64,000 nt of DNA, from assembly GCF_025751585.1 (NCBI RefSeq), contig NZ_JAOWKX010000001.1, positions 259-64,258 on the forward strand, given 5' to 3'. Below the pieces are notes generated by a model. That model saw nothing but the letters and a program-made list of their open reading frames with translations, had not been told where the DNA came from and did not search any database. Positions 7,824-16,380 of this stretch are shown one piece after another. A program made the translations under genes and the position numbers. Each line of letters begins with the position of its first letter. The first letter of the stretch is position 1. This DNA comes from Fluctibacter corallii. Lineage in GTDB: Bacteria > Pseudomonadota > Gammaproteobacteria > Enterobacterales > Alteromonadaceae.

Positions 7824-9035
7824 TTACTTGTACTTTTTAAATACCAATGTTGCATTCGTACCACCAAATCCAAAACTGTTTGACATCACGGTGTGAAGTT
7901 CAGCTTCACGCATTTCGGTGACAATGTCGAGGCCTTTTGCATCATCATCTAATGTCTCAACATTGATAGACGGTGCGATAAAGTCATTTTCCATCATGAG
8001 CAACGTATAAATCGCTTCATTAACTCCCGCAGCGCCTAATGCATGCCCCGTCATTGCTTTGGTCGCACTAATAGGCGGGCTTTCATCACCAAACACTTCA
8101 CGAATCGCACCTAGCTCTTTTACATCACCTACAGGCGTAGAAGTACCGTGAGAATTCAGGTAATCAATTTTTTCATCGATACCTTGCATTGCTTGCTGCA
8201 TACATCTGACCGCACCTTCGCCCGACGGCGCCACCATGTCGTAGCCATCAGACGTTGCGCCATAGCCTATAACTTCGCCGTAAATTTTCGCACCACGCGC
8301 CAATGCATGCTCAAGTTCTTCAACTACCACGATGCCACCGCCGCCAGAGCACACGAACCCATCACGGTCAGCATCGTAAGTGCGTGATGCCACCTCTGGC
8401 GTGTCATTGAATTTGCTCGACAACGCTCCCATGGCATCAAACTGAACGGCCAAACTCCAATGAAGCTCTTCGCCACCTCCAGCAAAAACAACATCTTGCT
8501 TACCCAATTGAATTAACTCAAGTGCATTTCCAATACAATGGGCACTGGTGGCACACGCCGATGCGATAGAGTAATTCACACCTTTAATTTTAAACGGCGT
8601 AGCTAAACACGCCGATACCGTGCTACTCATTGAGCGTGGCACCATGTAAGGCCCCACGCGCTTAACACCTTTTTCACGCAAAATATCGGCAGAGGCCACC
8701 TGATTTTCAGACGACGCACCGCCAGAGCCTGCAATGACGCCTGTTCGAGGGTTAGATACTTGCTCTTCAGACAACCCCGCATCTTCGATGGCTTGTTGCA
8801 TGGCAACATACGCATAGCCAGCAGCGTCGCCCATAAAACGCATGGCTTTTCTGTCGATAAGTTCTTTGAGGTTAATGTCTATTCCGCCCCAAACCTGACT
8901 TCTTAATCCCATTTCGGCAAACTGCTCAGAGCGCGAAATACCTGAACGTCCCGCTTTTAATGACGCCAGCACTTCTTCTTTGTTGTTACCTATACTGGAA
9001 ACGATACCCATTCCAGTGATCACAGCTCGTCTCAT
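7824..9035 (-). CDS. fabB: 3-oxoacyl-ACP synthase I (KAS I)
   Basis: FabB condenses malonyl-ACP with acyl-ACP and is required for elongating unsaturated intermediates in type II fatty acid synthesis. The 403-residue thiolase-fold enzyme shows the catalytic triad Cys161 (SACATSAHC), His296 ([11 protein letters not shown]) and His331 ([10 protein letters not shown]), with Lys326 nearby. The protein starts [16 protein letters not shown], as FabB does. The ATG at 9035 has an AAGAGGT ribosome binding site. As in E. coli it is divergent from mnmC. Confidence 0.96.
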   Translation of the reverse strand: MRRAVITGMGIVSSIGNNKEEVLASLKAGRSGISRSEQFAEMGLRSQVWGGIDINLKELIDRKAMRFMGDAAGYAYVAMQQAIEDAGLSEEQVSNPRTGVIAGSGGASSENQVASADILREKGVKRVGPYMVPRSMSSTVSACLATPFKIKGVNYSIASACATSAHCIGNALELIQLGKQDVVFAGGGEELHWSLAVQFDAMGALSSKFNDTPEVASRTYDADRDGFVCSGGGGIVVVEELEHALARGAKIYGEVIGYGATSDGYDMVAPSGEGAVRCMQQAMQGIDEKIDYLNSHGTSTPVGDVKELGAIREVFGDESPPISATKAMTGHALGAAGVNEAIYTLLMMENDFIAPSINVETLDDDAKGLDIVTEMREAELHTVMSNSFGFGGTNATLVFKKYK

Positions 9036-9162
9036 ATCGACCTCTTTATATCTTTATTTGCCGCATATACTAATGATTTTCTGCGTAAAACTGGTCTGCT
9101 CTTTTGAGAATATACTGCCAGTGAATTACACTACGCTGGTTTTTCTCAATAGGTACTGACGT

Positions 9163-11187
9163 TTGACCATTTCTAGCGCGAATATTCAATTCAATGAACA
9201 AGGCACGCCCGTTGCCGTTGATTTTGACGATGTTTACTTTTCTAATGTCGACGGCTTGGCAGAGACCAATTATGTTTTTCTTAAAAACAATGGCTTACCG
9301 GAACGCTGGTTAAATTGTGAATCTCCTCAGTTCGTGATTGCTGAAACTGGATTTGGTACTGGGCTGAATTTTCTCGCCACAGTGGCGGCTTATCGTCACC
9401 TAAAAAAAGCGCACCCCAACCATACTCTACCGCAGCTTTATTACATTTCGACGGAAAAATACCCATTAACTAAAAAAAGTTTAGAAGAAGCCCTCGCAAG
9501 GTGGTCAGACTTTTCTGATATATCCTTACAACTATTACAACAATACCCTTCGTTTTTGCCTGGCTGTCATCGTATGTCATTTGATGACGATGCCATTGTT
9601 CTCGACCTATGGTTGGGAGACGTTCACGATACCCTACCCCAACTTTCAGTAAACCAGCATGGCTTAGTGAATGCGTGGTTTCTGGATGGATTTGCACCCA
9701 GTAAGAATCCCCAAATGTGGTCAGACACATTGTTTGAAAATATGGCCAGGCTCACCGCGCCGTTTGGCACATTTGCCACCTTCACCGCTGCGGGCTTTGT
9801 AAAACGCGGGCTAGCGGCAGTCGGATTCAACGTAGAAAAGCGTAAAGGGTTTGGCCGTAAGCGAGATATGCTTGCTGGCACCATGCCCGAAGGCCAATCA
9901 CGAAAAAACATTGAAAAAGCCTTTTATCGTCACGCAGCGAACGGCAATCTTCAGCAGGCGAACATTGCCATTGTCGGCGCAGGTTTAGCGGGGGCTAATG
10001 TGGCCTATGCGTTAGCGAGGAAAGGGCTAGCGTCGACCGTATTTGGCAAACAAAACGAAGTCGCAGACGCTGCATCAGGCAACACACAAGGTGGATTTTA
10101 CCCACAACTTGGCACAACATTTAGCATCGCTAGCGCGCTCCAAGCGCACGGTTTTGTGTACGCTAAACGCTTATACCAGCAGCTGTTACAACAACACGCG
10201 CATTTCCCACACCAGTGGTGTGGTGTATTACTGCCCGCTTACACAGAAGACGTTAGGGAAAAATATTCCAAACTCATTGGCAACCACACTTGGCCTATCG
10301 ATTTAGTGCGTCGCGTTGCCCCCCCAGAGGCTCAGGATATTGCAGGAATAGATATGCCCTACTGTGGATTATTTATAGAACAGGGAGGGTGGTTAAGCCC
10401 CAAAGGGCTTGTATCAGTGCTGATGTCAGAAGCTAAGCGCAAAGTAGGAACAGCGTTTAGCGGTAATGCTACGTTGGTCAATTTAGCGCGTGACGGCCAG
10501 CAGTGGAAGCTTCAATGGCAACATGGCGAAGAAACTCGCGCAGATATCGTAATTTTGGCCACTGGCGCAGAGTCACTGAATCTGCCTGTATTTAGTGAGC
10601 TTCCATTGGGTATTACGCGCGGACAGGTAGAGTTTATTCCTACCTCAGAGACACTCAGTGGTTTGAACACTGTATTATGCCATAAAGGCTATATGACGCC
10701 TAAATATGATGAGCGCCATGCGCTGGGAAGTACCTATTTTAAAGGGGACCCCCATTGCCAGTATCGATATGAAGAACAACAACATAACATAGCGACTCAT
10801 CAAACTGCGATGGCAAAGTGTGACTGGGTTGACGCACTAAAAGGAGACGCCACTGGTCGAGCGGCAACTCGGTGCAATGTGCCTGATCATATCCCACTCA
10901 TGGGTAGCTTATTTGATGCTGAAGAACAGAGAAATCAATATCAAACGATACACAAGACAGGATTTAAATCACACAACCATTCACGCTTTGGCATGGCGAA
11001 GAGTTTAGAAAACCTATACACATTGACTGCACTAGGTTCGCGAGGGTTAACAACGGCGCCGCTATTGGCTGAGGCGTTGGTGAGTCAAATAACCGCGAGC
11101 CCGATACCTTTGCCTGTTAATGTGTTAAACGCCTTATCACCGAATCGATTTCTTATTCGCGCACTCAGTAAAAATGAAGCGCAGTAG
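9163..11187 (+). CDS. mnmC: Bifunctional tRNA mnm5s2U34 biosynthesis protein MnmC
   Basis: MnmC completes 5-methylaminomethyl-2-thiouridine at tRNA wobble position 34. The C-terminal FAD domain removes the carboxymethyl group and the N-terminal domain methylates with SAM. In 674 residues, the methyltransferase half carries ETGFGTGLNFLAT (about 60-73) and WFLDGFAPSKNPQMW. The oxidase half opens with the FAD motif AIVGAGLAGANVAYAL near residue 267. The start is TTG at 9163: an in-frame TGA lies at 9157-9159 and AGG is 9 bases upstream, so no ATG start is possible. It is divergent from fabB, the classic arrangement. Confidence 0.95.
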   Translation: MTISSANIQFNEQGTPVAVDFDDVYFSNVDGLAETNYVFLKNNGLPERWLNCESPQFVIAETGFGTGLNFLATVAAYRHLKKAHPNHTLPQLYYISTEKYPLTKKSLEEALARWSDFSDISLQLLQQYPSFLPGCHRMSFDDDAIVLDLWLGDVHDTLPQLSVNQHGLVNAWFLDGFAPSKNPQMWSDTLFENMARLTAPFGTFATFTAAGFVKRGLAAVGFNVEKRKGFGRKRDMLAGTMPEGQSRKNIEKAFYRHAANGNLQQANIAIVGAGLAGANVAYALARKGLASTVFGKQNEVADAASGNTQGGFYPQLGTTFSIASALQAHGFVYAKRLYQQLLQQHAHFPHQWCGVLLPAYTEDVREKYSKLIGNHTWPIDLVRRVAPPEAQDIAGIDMPYCGLFIEQGGWLSPKGLVSVLMSEAKRKVGTAFSGNATLVNLARDGQQWKLQWQHGEETRADIVILATGAESLNLPVFSELPLGITRGQVEFIPTSETLSGLNTVLCHKGYMTPKYDERHALGSTYFKGDPHCQYRYEEQQHNIATHQTAMAKCDWVDALKGDATGRAATRCNVPDHIPLMGSLFDAEEQRNQYQTIHKTGFKSHNHSRFGMAKSLENLYTLTALGSRGLTTAPLLAEALVSQITASPIPLPVNVLNALSPNRFLIRALSKNEAQ

Positions 11188-11224
11188 CCATAGCATCAAC
11201 CCACTAGGCACATTGGTAAGTTCA

Positions 11225-11252
11225 GCTCAAGCAGGCGGCACCTTGCTTGAGC
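11225..11252. terminator. Hairpin between mnmC and FlgO-like gene
   Basis: A 9-bp stem (GCTCAAGCA / TGCTTGAGC) lies between the convergent ends of mnmC and the FlgO-like lipoprotein gene. There is no clear T run, so terminator function is only likely from position. Confidence 0.5.
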
Positions 11253-11262
11253 GAATGTTTAA

Positions 11263-12030
11263 TTAGCCTTGAATCAACTTCACACCATTGGCCGCATCAT
11301 CAATACTTGGTAGTAACGCATCCACCACATAAAATGGCACCAACATCTGCGCACTCGCCACAACGGCTTTATTCTTCAGACCTAACACGCGCGCATTAAT
11401 CAGATAGCCACCTTGGTGCCTCGTCATGGTGCCAGTTAATATGTAATTTATCGGCTCATTGTTGCTCAGCTCTAAAAAGTCACGCGACAGAAAAAAGTCA
11501 CCCACAGGCGTAACACGAATGTAATCTGTGGCTTTATAATCAATAACAGGAATACGAAATTTATGAAGCTCATGAATAAATGATTCTGCGAGCTGGAAAC
11601 CCAGAACATTGGTTTTTTGTAAATCACTGTCAATGAGCGCAAAATGCGTTACACCAATCGGCGTATTCTGGCTAACAAACGCCATATTGCCAATCAAATC
11701 TTGCGTCATGTTCTGAACATAGTCACCAATGTGTTTGTTCAACATTTCGCCATTGTATACCCCTTTGCCGCCACTGTAATTCGCGCCAGATTGCTTCGTT
11801 CCATTGCTATCAAGTTGCGCGCGAACAGGCACGTATTGTTCGTGCCAAGAGGTATCAGATGCCGACACTTGGGTACTCGTGCCACTCACATCCATAATAT
11901 TTAACGATGGAGCCGAGGCCGATTGACTATGCTTAGGCGCCTCTTTACCCCATAAGTCAGACCACCCCTGCGACGATGAACAGGCAGTTAGCCACGATAG
12001 TAGAATGATGAAGGTTGCATGCTTTTTCAT
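11263..12030 (-). CDS. FlgO-domain lipoprotein (downstream paralogue)
   Basis: The 255-residue protein starts with a lipoprotein signal peptide and lipobox (SWLTAC). The C-terminal half is a FlgO-type domain: a helix near GDYVQNMTQDLIGNMAFVSQNTPIGVTHFALID, a segment on full-length transfer to the outer membrane (LGFQLAESFIHELHKF), then YILTGTMTRHQGGYLINARVLGLKNKAVVASAQ. FlgO proteins of Vibrio are outer membrane flagellar lipoproteins, but no flagellar gene is near here. It is 10 bp downstream of a paralogue with the same domain and probably co-transcribed. The role in this organism is unknown. Confidence 0.8.
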   Translation of the reverse strand: MKKHATFIILLSWLTACSSSQGWSDLWGKEAPKHSQSASAPSLNIMDVSGTSTQVSASDTSWHEQYVPVRAQLDSNGTKQSGANYSGGKGVYNGEMLNKHIGDYVQNMTQDLIGNMAFVSQNTPIGVTHFALIDSDLQKTNVLGFQLAESFIHELHKFRIPVIDYKATDYIRVTPVGDFFLSRDFLELSNNEPINYILTGTMTRHQGGYLINARVLGLKNKAVVASAQMLVPFYVVDALLPSIDDAANGVKLIQG

Positions 12031-12040
12031 ATCAATTTTC

Positions 12041-12670
12041 CTACGAACCTGTTCTGTATATCATACCGTTACGCGTTGTCACCTTTTCCCGCTGCCAGAA
12101 AACCGTTGCAGGAAAAAACTTCGTCGCCGCTGCAACTACATCTTTACTTCTTACATGAATGACTCTGGCATTCACCACGGCACCTTCTTGTTGCTCCGTA
12201 ATTGTACCCGATACAAAGAAATCAACATCTTCGCCGCCTTTAAGATGGTCCAATTGACGAGAAAATACCCGATCAGAATCTGCATTCATGATGATGTCAT
12301 TCGCCATTTTGTAATCTTGCGCCACCATCCCCCTTCTTGCCGCTTCGGTTATCAGGCCTTGTTCAAGCTGATGCCCAAGTAACATCAGTGGATGTTGATG
12401 GTTAAGATCGACTTTCATGGTCGACACTGGCACAAACCCAGCTACGGCAAAGCGATACTGCGACGATACAGGCATGCCTGAAAACAACTCATCGGCTAAT
12501 TGCGCCGTATAGAATTCGATGTTACCTAATACATTGTCTTGCTGAACAGGCGCAGGCTCGCTTGATGATAGCCAAGTCGAGGAACTTGAACAGCCAGATA
12601 ATATAATCAGACAAGCTAATGCCCATCCGCCCCACGCAGCCGAATTTACATTTTGATGACGTATACCCAT
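12041..12670 (-). CDS. FlgO-domain lipoprotein (upstream paralogue)
   Basis: The 209-residue protein has a lipobox (ILSGC) after a hydrophobic segment, then a FlgO-like domain: ADELFSGMPVSSQYRFAVAGFVPV, LGHQLEQGLITEAARRG, FFVSGTITEQQEGAVVNARVIHVRSKDVVAAA. I chose the ATG at 12670, with GGGAAAG upstream, over a TTG 12 codons earlier, because this gives a normal lipoprotein signal peptide. It shares domain and order of motifs with the next gene, consistent with an old tandem duplication. A cell envelope or flagellum-associated role is inferred from the family only. Confidence 0.8.
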   Translation of the reverse strand: MGIRHQNVNSAAWGGWALACLIILSGCSSSSTWLSSSEPAPVQQDNVLGNIEFYTAQLADELFSGMPVSSQYRFAVAGFVPVSTMKVDLNHQHPLMLLGHQLEQGLITEAARRGMVAQDYKMANDIIMNADSDRVFSRQLDHLKGGEDVDFFVSGTITEQQEGAVVNARVIHVRSKDVVAAATKFFPATVFWQREKVTTRNGMIYRTGS

Positions 12671-12856
12671 AACACTTTCCCGTCTGAACCGACACGAAAC
12701 CGACAAACTTTTGTCGCGTAGCGTGACATTGCTTTGTAATTTGCAATACTTTTGCTAAAACTCTGCAAAATCCGCGCCAGAAAGCATGACAGGATGGGGG
12801 CATGGTACATAATAATGAGAGAAAGTGAAGCGAGCCGCAGACTAAGATTGAAAGAG

Positions 12857-12897
12857 CAGACTAGCGGCAATTGAATGCCGCAATTCAGCCTAGTCTG
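12857..12897 (-). terminator. Stem-loop after yfcL
   Basis: An 8-bp outer stem (CAGACTAG / CTAGTCTG) encloses an inner GC-rich pairing (CGGCA / TGCCG). It lies 14 bases beyond the yfcL stop and has no strong T run. Confidence 0.5.
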
Positions 12898-12910
12898 TAT
12901 AGTGACAACG

Positions 12911-13192
12911 CTATGATTGCGCCAAACGCTCCCACATAGATAAGGCCAATGCTTGATCGGCTTGTTCCAGTTCTTTTGCATCAAACGCGTTGTGTAAGCT
13001 GGCTCGCATACGTGCATCTAAGGCTGACATAGCATATTCCTTTGCTAAAAGCGCTTGGCTCACCACCAACGAAAAATGCCCATGAAGGTAACCGGAAAGG
13101 AATAGCTCCTCATCGGTTCCGTGCTCAACATAGCCCTCAAGTTTTCGTTCAATAATATCGACTTGCTGTTCAAATTCCGTCACTGTTTGCAT
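12911..13192 (-). CDS. yfcL: YfcL family protein
   Basis: This small acidic helical protein matches E. coli YfcL in length and in the pattern DEELFLSGYLHGHFSLVVSQ. Its function is not known. The ATG at 13192 has GAAG six bases upstream and lies just after the stop of the ATP-NAD kinase-like gene. An ATG four codons earlier (13204), overlapping that gene, is also possible. The setting near mnmC and epmC repeats the enterobacterial neighbourhood, which supports the assignment more than the short sequence alone. Confidence 0.82.
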   Translation of the reverse strand: MQTVTEFEQQVDIIERKLEGYVEHGTDEELFLSGYLHGHFSLVVSQALLAKEYAMSALDARMRASLHNAFDAKELEQADQALALSMWERLAQS

Positions 13193-13193
13193 A

Positions 13194-14339
13194 TTACACT
13201 TCATCTTCGTCTATATTGGCAATCTGATAAAACACTTCATCTTGATAGCCCGTTACAATTCGAGTTAAACCACTTAGCATTTGGTTCGTTTTTGCATTGC
13301 CACTATCGACAACCAAAGGTCGACCATTCAGCGCTTGAAGTTTAGATTTTGTGGCGACAATAATTATGTTGTCTTTGCCAATAGCGTCAATCACTCTGGG
13401 GCTTAACTGCTGATTTCCTCGCCCAAGCACATGCCCCTGCCCGCCAATCAGGGTGATCACTAATTTGCATGGATGTTGTGTGACATAGTCATACAATTGG
13501 GGTTCTGTCACGTCTTGACACACCCGCTCTTGTTCATGCACCACATCAACACCGAGTAACGTGTTGTCTAGGCCAAGCTGCTCCATGATCGCTTCAACCG
13601 TTGAGCCCGACCCCATGATGTAACTCATGTGTTCGTGTTCTTCCATGTCATGGATAACATGATCAGCAATATCTGAAAGCACTAATTCTTCACTTTCTTT
13701 GCCGCCATTTTTCACGGCTTGAATGTAACGCACCTCAACTGGAACGAGCATGTCACCGTACAAACGCGCGCGCACCTGCCCTTGTCGAAATGCCTCTTCG
13801 TCGATGTCTTTCACCTGCGCTTCATCGACACTGACAATCTCTCCGCGGATCAACATCGCTAATACGCGTCCTGCAGATTTGGGCGTAATGGCGTAAACGC
13901 CTGAGTGAATCTTGCACCCTGCGGGGATACCAACCACCGGCAAGGATGCACCAATGGCGTCGCATAGGTTTCTGGCTGTGCCGTCTCCACCAGCGAACAA
14001 TAAACAATCGATGTCGTATGCTTGTAATGCCTTAGCCGCAAGCTCAGTATCAGACGCTTCCGTTTGGCTTACAGTTGGAGAATACACACAGTGCACGTTA
14101 AAGCCCATACGGGTCGCCAAATCAAACCCCATTTCTCCGTGTGCGGTGTATATTTCTATTTGGTCTTTGAGCGGCAATAGTTCGTGTAAAGCAATCGCTG
14201 TTTTTTCATTCGCCTTTTTCTCCGCCCCCATTGCCAGGGCTTTTTCACGAATGGCTTTTCCATCGCTGCCTTTAAGTGCCAACGCGCCGCCAATGCCTGC
14301 AAAAGGATTAATGATTAGGCCCAGCTTAAATACACTCAT
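13194..14339 (-). CDS. ATP-NAD/AcoX-type kinase family protein
   Basis: The protein, about 381 residues, has the fold and motifs of the NAD kinase/diacylglycerol kinase superfamily. It starts FKLGLIINPFAGIGG, and the nucleotide-binding FAGGDGTARNLCDAIG carries the GGDGT signature. AcoX-type members are longer than NAD kinase proper, and this length fits them. The physiological substrate is unknown. I chose the ATG at 14339, preceded by TTGGA, which overlaps the last 14 bases of epmC and implies coupling. A longer version from 14399 would sit inside epmC in another frame and lacks conservation signals. yfcL follows immediately. Confidence 0.82.
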   Translation of the reverse strand: MSVFKLGLIINPFAGIGGALALKGSDGKAIREKALAMGAEKKANEKTAIALHELLPLKDQIEIYTAHGEMGFDLATRMGFNVHCVYSPTVSQTEASDTELAAKALQAYDIDCLLFAGGDGTARNLCDAIGASLPVVGIPAGCKIHSGVYAITPKSAGRVLAMLIRGEIVSVDEAQVKDIDEEAFRQGQVRARLYGDMLVPVEVRYIQAVKNGGKESEELVLSDIADHVIHDMEEHEHMSYIMGSGSTVEAIMEQLGLDNTLLGVDVVHEQERVCQDVTEPQLYDYVTQHPCKLVITLIGGQGHVLGRGNQQLSPRVIDAIGKDNIIIVATKSKLQALNGRPLVVDSGNAKTNQMLSGLTRIVTGYQDEVFYQIANIDEDEV

Positions 14340-14901
14340 CATATGCGTCCAATTGTTGCTTGAGATTAGGAAGATGTTTACCGAGTGGAGGCGTACCATA
14401 AAACAGGTGTAACGCCTGAATTAGCTGTTCAGCTCGCGGGGGAAACCCTGTTTCAATATAGTGTATAAGCTGCTCACGCACGTGTTTGGTAAAGGTCTCA
14501 CGATCGGGCTCTGCGCCATGCAAATTGTCGGTACTTACTCTGAATGTTTTGTTAGCAGCCAGCGACAATCCCCATTCAACAGCTTGAGGCTTGATTTCTA
14601 CTTTTTCAAACTCTGCCTGTTGCTGTGCGTTACGGCCGTCTGGGCAATACCAGTAACCATAATCTTCCAGCAAGCGCCGGGCTTTACCCGCGATGCACCA
14701 GTGAGCAATTTCGTGCAGTGCACTGGCATAGTAACCATGGGCAAAAATAATTCGGTGATAAGATATTCGCTCATCTGCTGGTAAGTAAATAGGTTCATCG
14801 TCTCCACGCACCAATCGCGTGTTCTCTGATTCAGAAAACGCGGCGTTAAATATGGATATCAAATCCTGAATTCGATGGCTATCTTGTTTATCTGCTACCA
14901 T
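14326..14901 (-). CDS. epmC: Elongation factor P hydroxylase
   Basis: EpmC (YfcM) hydroxylates the beta-lysylated lysine of elongation factor P, the last step of that modification. The 191-residue protein has the metal-binding motif HEIAHWCIAGKARR with His63, Glu64 and His67. The flanking family signatures FAHGYYASAL and DYGYWYCPDGR match closely. I use the ATG at 14901 rather than a GTG three codons earlier. It heads the operon epmC-ATP-NAD kinase-yfcL. Its partners epmA and epmB are not in the window. Confidence 0.93.
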   Translation of the reverse strand: MVADKQDSHRIQDLISIFNAAFSESENTRLVRGDDEPIYLPADERISYHRIIFAHGYYASALHEIAHWCIAGKARRLLEDYGYWYCPDGRNAQQQAEFEKVEIKPQAVEWGLSLAANKTFRVSTDNLHGAEPDRETFTKHVREQLIHYIETGFPPRAEQLIQALHLFYGTPPLGKHLPNLKQQLDAYDECI

Positions 14902-15157
14902 ACACTGCACTACAGTTACTAAGATTGATCAAAATGGGTGATTGGATGTCTATCGACATTTACGTTAACCAATCATTACCGAGATTGCCTTTTCAGCCCG
15001 TTGATGCGGCCTAAGTTGGGCGCGTATTCTAGCGTTTGCATTTCCATATGTAAAAGCGGGCATGTAAGATTGTATAGAAATTTTGTATGCTGTCATCGCA
15101 TACTGGCAAAACAACGCTGTGGCTTTCACTTTCATTAATACTGACAAGACGATCATT

Positions 15158-15856
15158 ATGACACGGACTCTTGATAAGATTGTGCATCACCTCCACGAAG
15201 CTAACGCGTTGCAAAACGTGATTAACCAATCACCACTGCAAAGCAAGTTAGTGGACGTACAGAAATGGCAATGCCATCGTTTAATAGACACTCACCAACC
15301 ATTTTGGGAAGACAAGCGATATAGCCCTGCAATGCAATTTTTTGTCAATGAATTGTATGGCCCGCAAGATTTTAGTCAGCGAGACGAAGAGCTTGCGAGA
15401 GTCGTTCCCAAAATGTCGACTTTATTGCCAGAAAAAGCGTTAGCGTCTCTTGAAACGGCGCTGCATTTAAATACGATGTCACTGGCACTTGACTGGAAGT
15501 TAACCCAACATCTTGGTGAACAAACCATTAATCGTGACACCTACGCCCACGCATACCGAGCTTGCAACAATGAAAAAGACCGGTTGCTACAACTGCAATT
15601 TATCGCAGAGTTAGGCTTAGCCTTGCAAGAAGTCATTAAAGTACCGGGCATTTCAACATTGTTAACCTTATCTAAACGGCCAGCAAAGGCAGCGGGTGTG
15701 TTAACGCTGCACCGATTCTTACACGAGGGATACCGCTCTTTCAAAAAACTTGGCAACGTTAAAGACTTCATCGGACCTGTTTTAGCGAAAGAGCACGCTA
15801 TCATGGAACACTTGTTTCATGAAACCACCAACCCACTCCCCGAGGTAGCCTTTTGA
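15158..15856 (+). CDS. FFLEELY-motif family protein of unknown function
   Basis: This is a 232-residue soluble, mostly helical protein. It contains a variant of the FFLEELY motif (AMQFFVNELYGPQDFSQRDEEL, residues about 60-80), which names a family found in marine gammaproteobacteria. The start is taken at the ATG at 15158; upstream codons in frame look non-coding. It is first in a tight three-gene unit: its TGA overlaps the TTG of the thioesterase gene, which in turn overlaps the retropepsin gene. The function is unknown. The link to an acyl-CoA/ACP thioesterase suggests lipid or acyl metabolism, but this is inference. Confidence 0.72.
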   Translation: MTRTLDKIVHHLHEANALQNVINQSPLQSKLVDVQKWQCHRLIDTHQPFWEDKRYSPAMQFFVNELYGPQDFSQRDEELARVVPKMSTLLPEKALASLETALHLNTMSLALDWKLTQHLGEQTINRDTYAHAYRACNNEKDRLLQLQFIAELGLALQEVIKVPGISTLLTLSKRPAKAAGVLTLHRFLHEGYRSFKKLGNVKDFIGPVLAKEHAIMEHLFHETTNPLPEVAF

Positions 15857-16380
15857 CTTTGCAGCACCAAACACCGTCTCAATCATTGCGTGAACCACAG
15901 GCTTCGATCCCCGATACCAATGAGCTGCAGTGGATATTGCCGCACCCTTTCCTTATGCCATGGACAGTCACCGAACCTGAGATTGATCATTATCAACACG
16001 TTAACAATGCGGAATACGTGAAGCAACTAGAGCGCGTGGCTTGGTCCCATTCCAATTCATTAGGTTTAACACTTGAAATGTACCGCGAATGCGATAGGGC
16101 GATGGCCATCCGTCGGCACGAGATTGATTATCTTGCCTCTGCGTATTTAGGTGATGAATTGTTATGTGCCACATGGATTGTTACTTGTGACAAAAAACTA
16201 AAACTGACCCGACAGTTTCAAATCATACGCAAGACAGATGGCTTGACGATACTCAAGGCGTCAACGCAATTTGTGTGTATTGCTATGAGCACAGGTAAGC
16301 CTAAAAAAATGCCAACACTGTTTGCAGACATCTACGGCAAGGCTGTAACGCCAGATTTGGCTCTAACTGAGACTACCTGA
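15853..16380 (+). CDS. Hotdog-fold acyl-CoA/acyl-ACP thioesterase
   Basis: The 175-residue protein has the 4HBT-type hotdog pattern: PWTVTEPEIDHYQHVNNAEYVKQLERVAW, in which D-x-x-x-HVNN-x-x-Y is the family signature. Then come IRRHEIDYLASAYLGDELLCATWI and a closing strand. The likely reaction is hydrolysis of a thioester of CoA or ACP, acyl chain unknown. The start is TTG at 15853 with GAGG 7 bases upstream, overlapping the previous stop by four bases. Its own stop overlaps the next ATG (TGATG), so translation is coupled through the operon. Confidence 0.85.
   Translation: MTLQHQTPSQSLREPQASIPDTNELQWILPHPFLMPWTVTEPEIDHYQHVNNAEYVKQLERVAWSHSNSLGLTLEMYRECDRAMAIRRHEIDYLASAYLGDELLCATWIVTCDKKLKLTRQFQIIRKTDGLTILKASTQFVCIAMSTGKPKKMPTLFADIYGKAVTPDLALTETT

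Noticed and set aside
13159..14399. Longer N-terminus for the ATP-NAD kinase-like protein
   Set aside because: The extra 20 codons lie inside epmC in another frame. The kinase fold begins just after the ATG at 14339, which has its own ribosome binding site.
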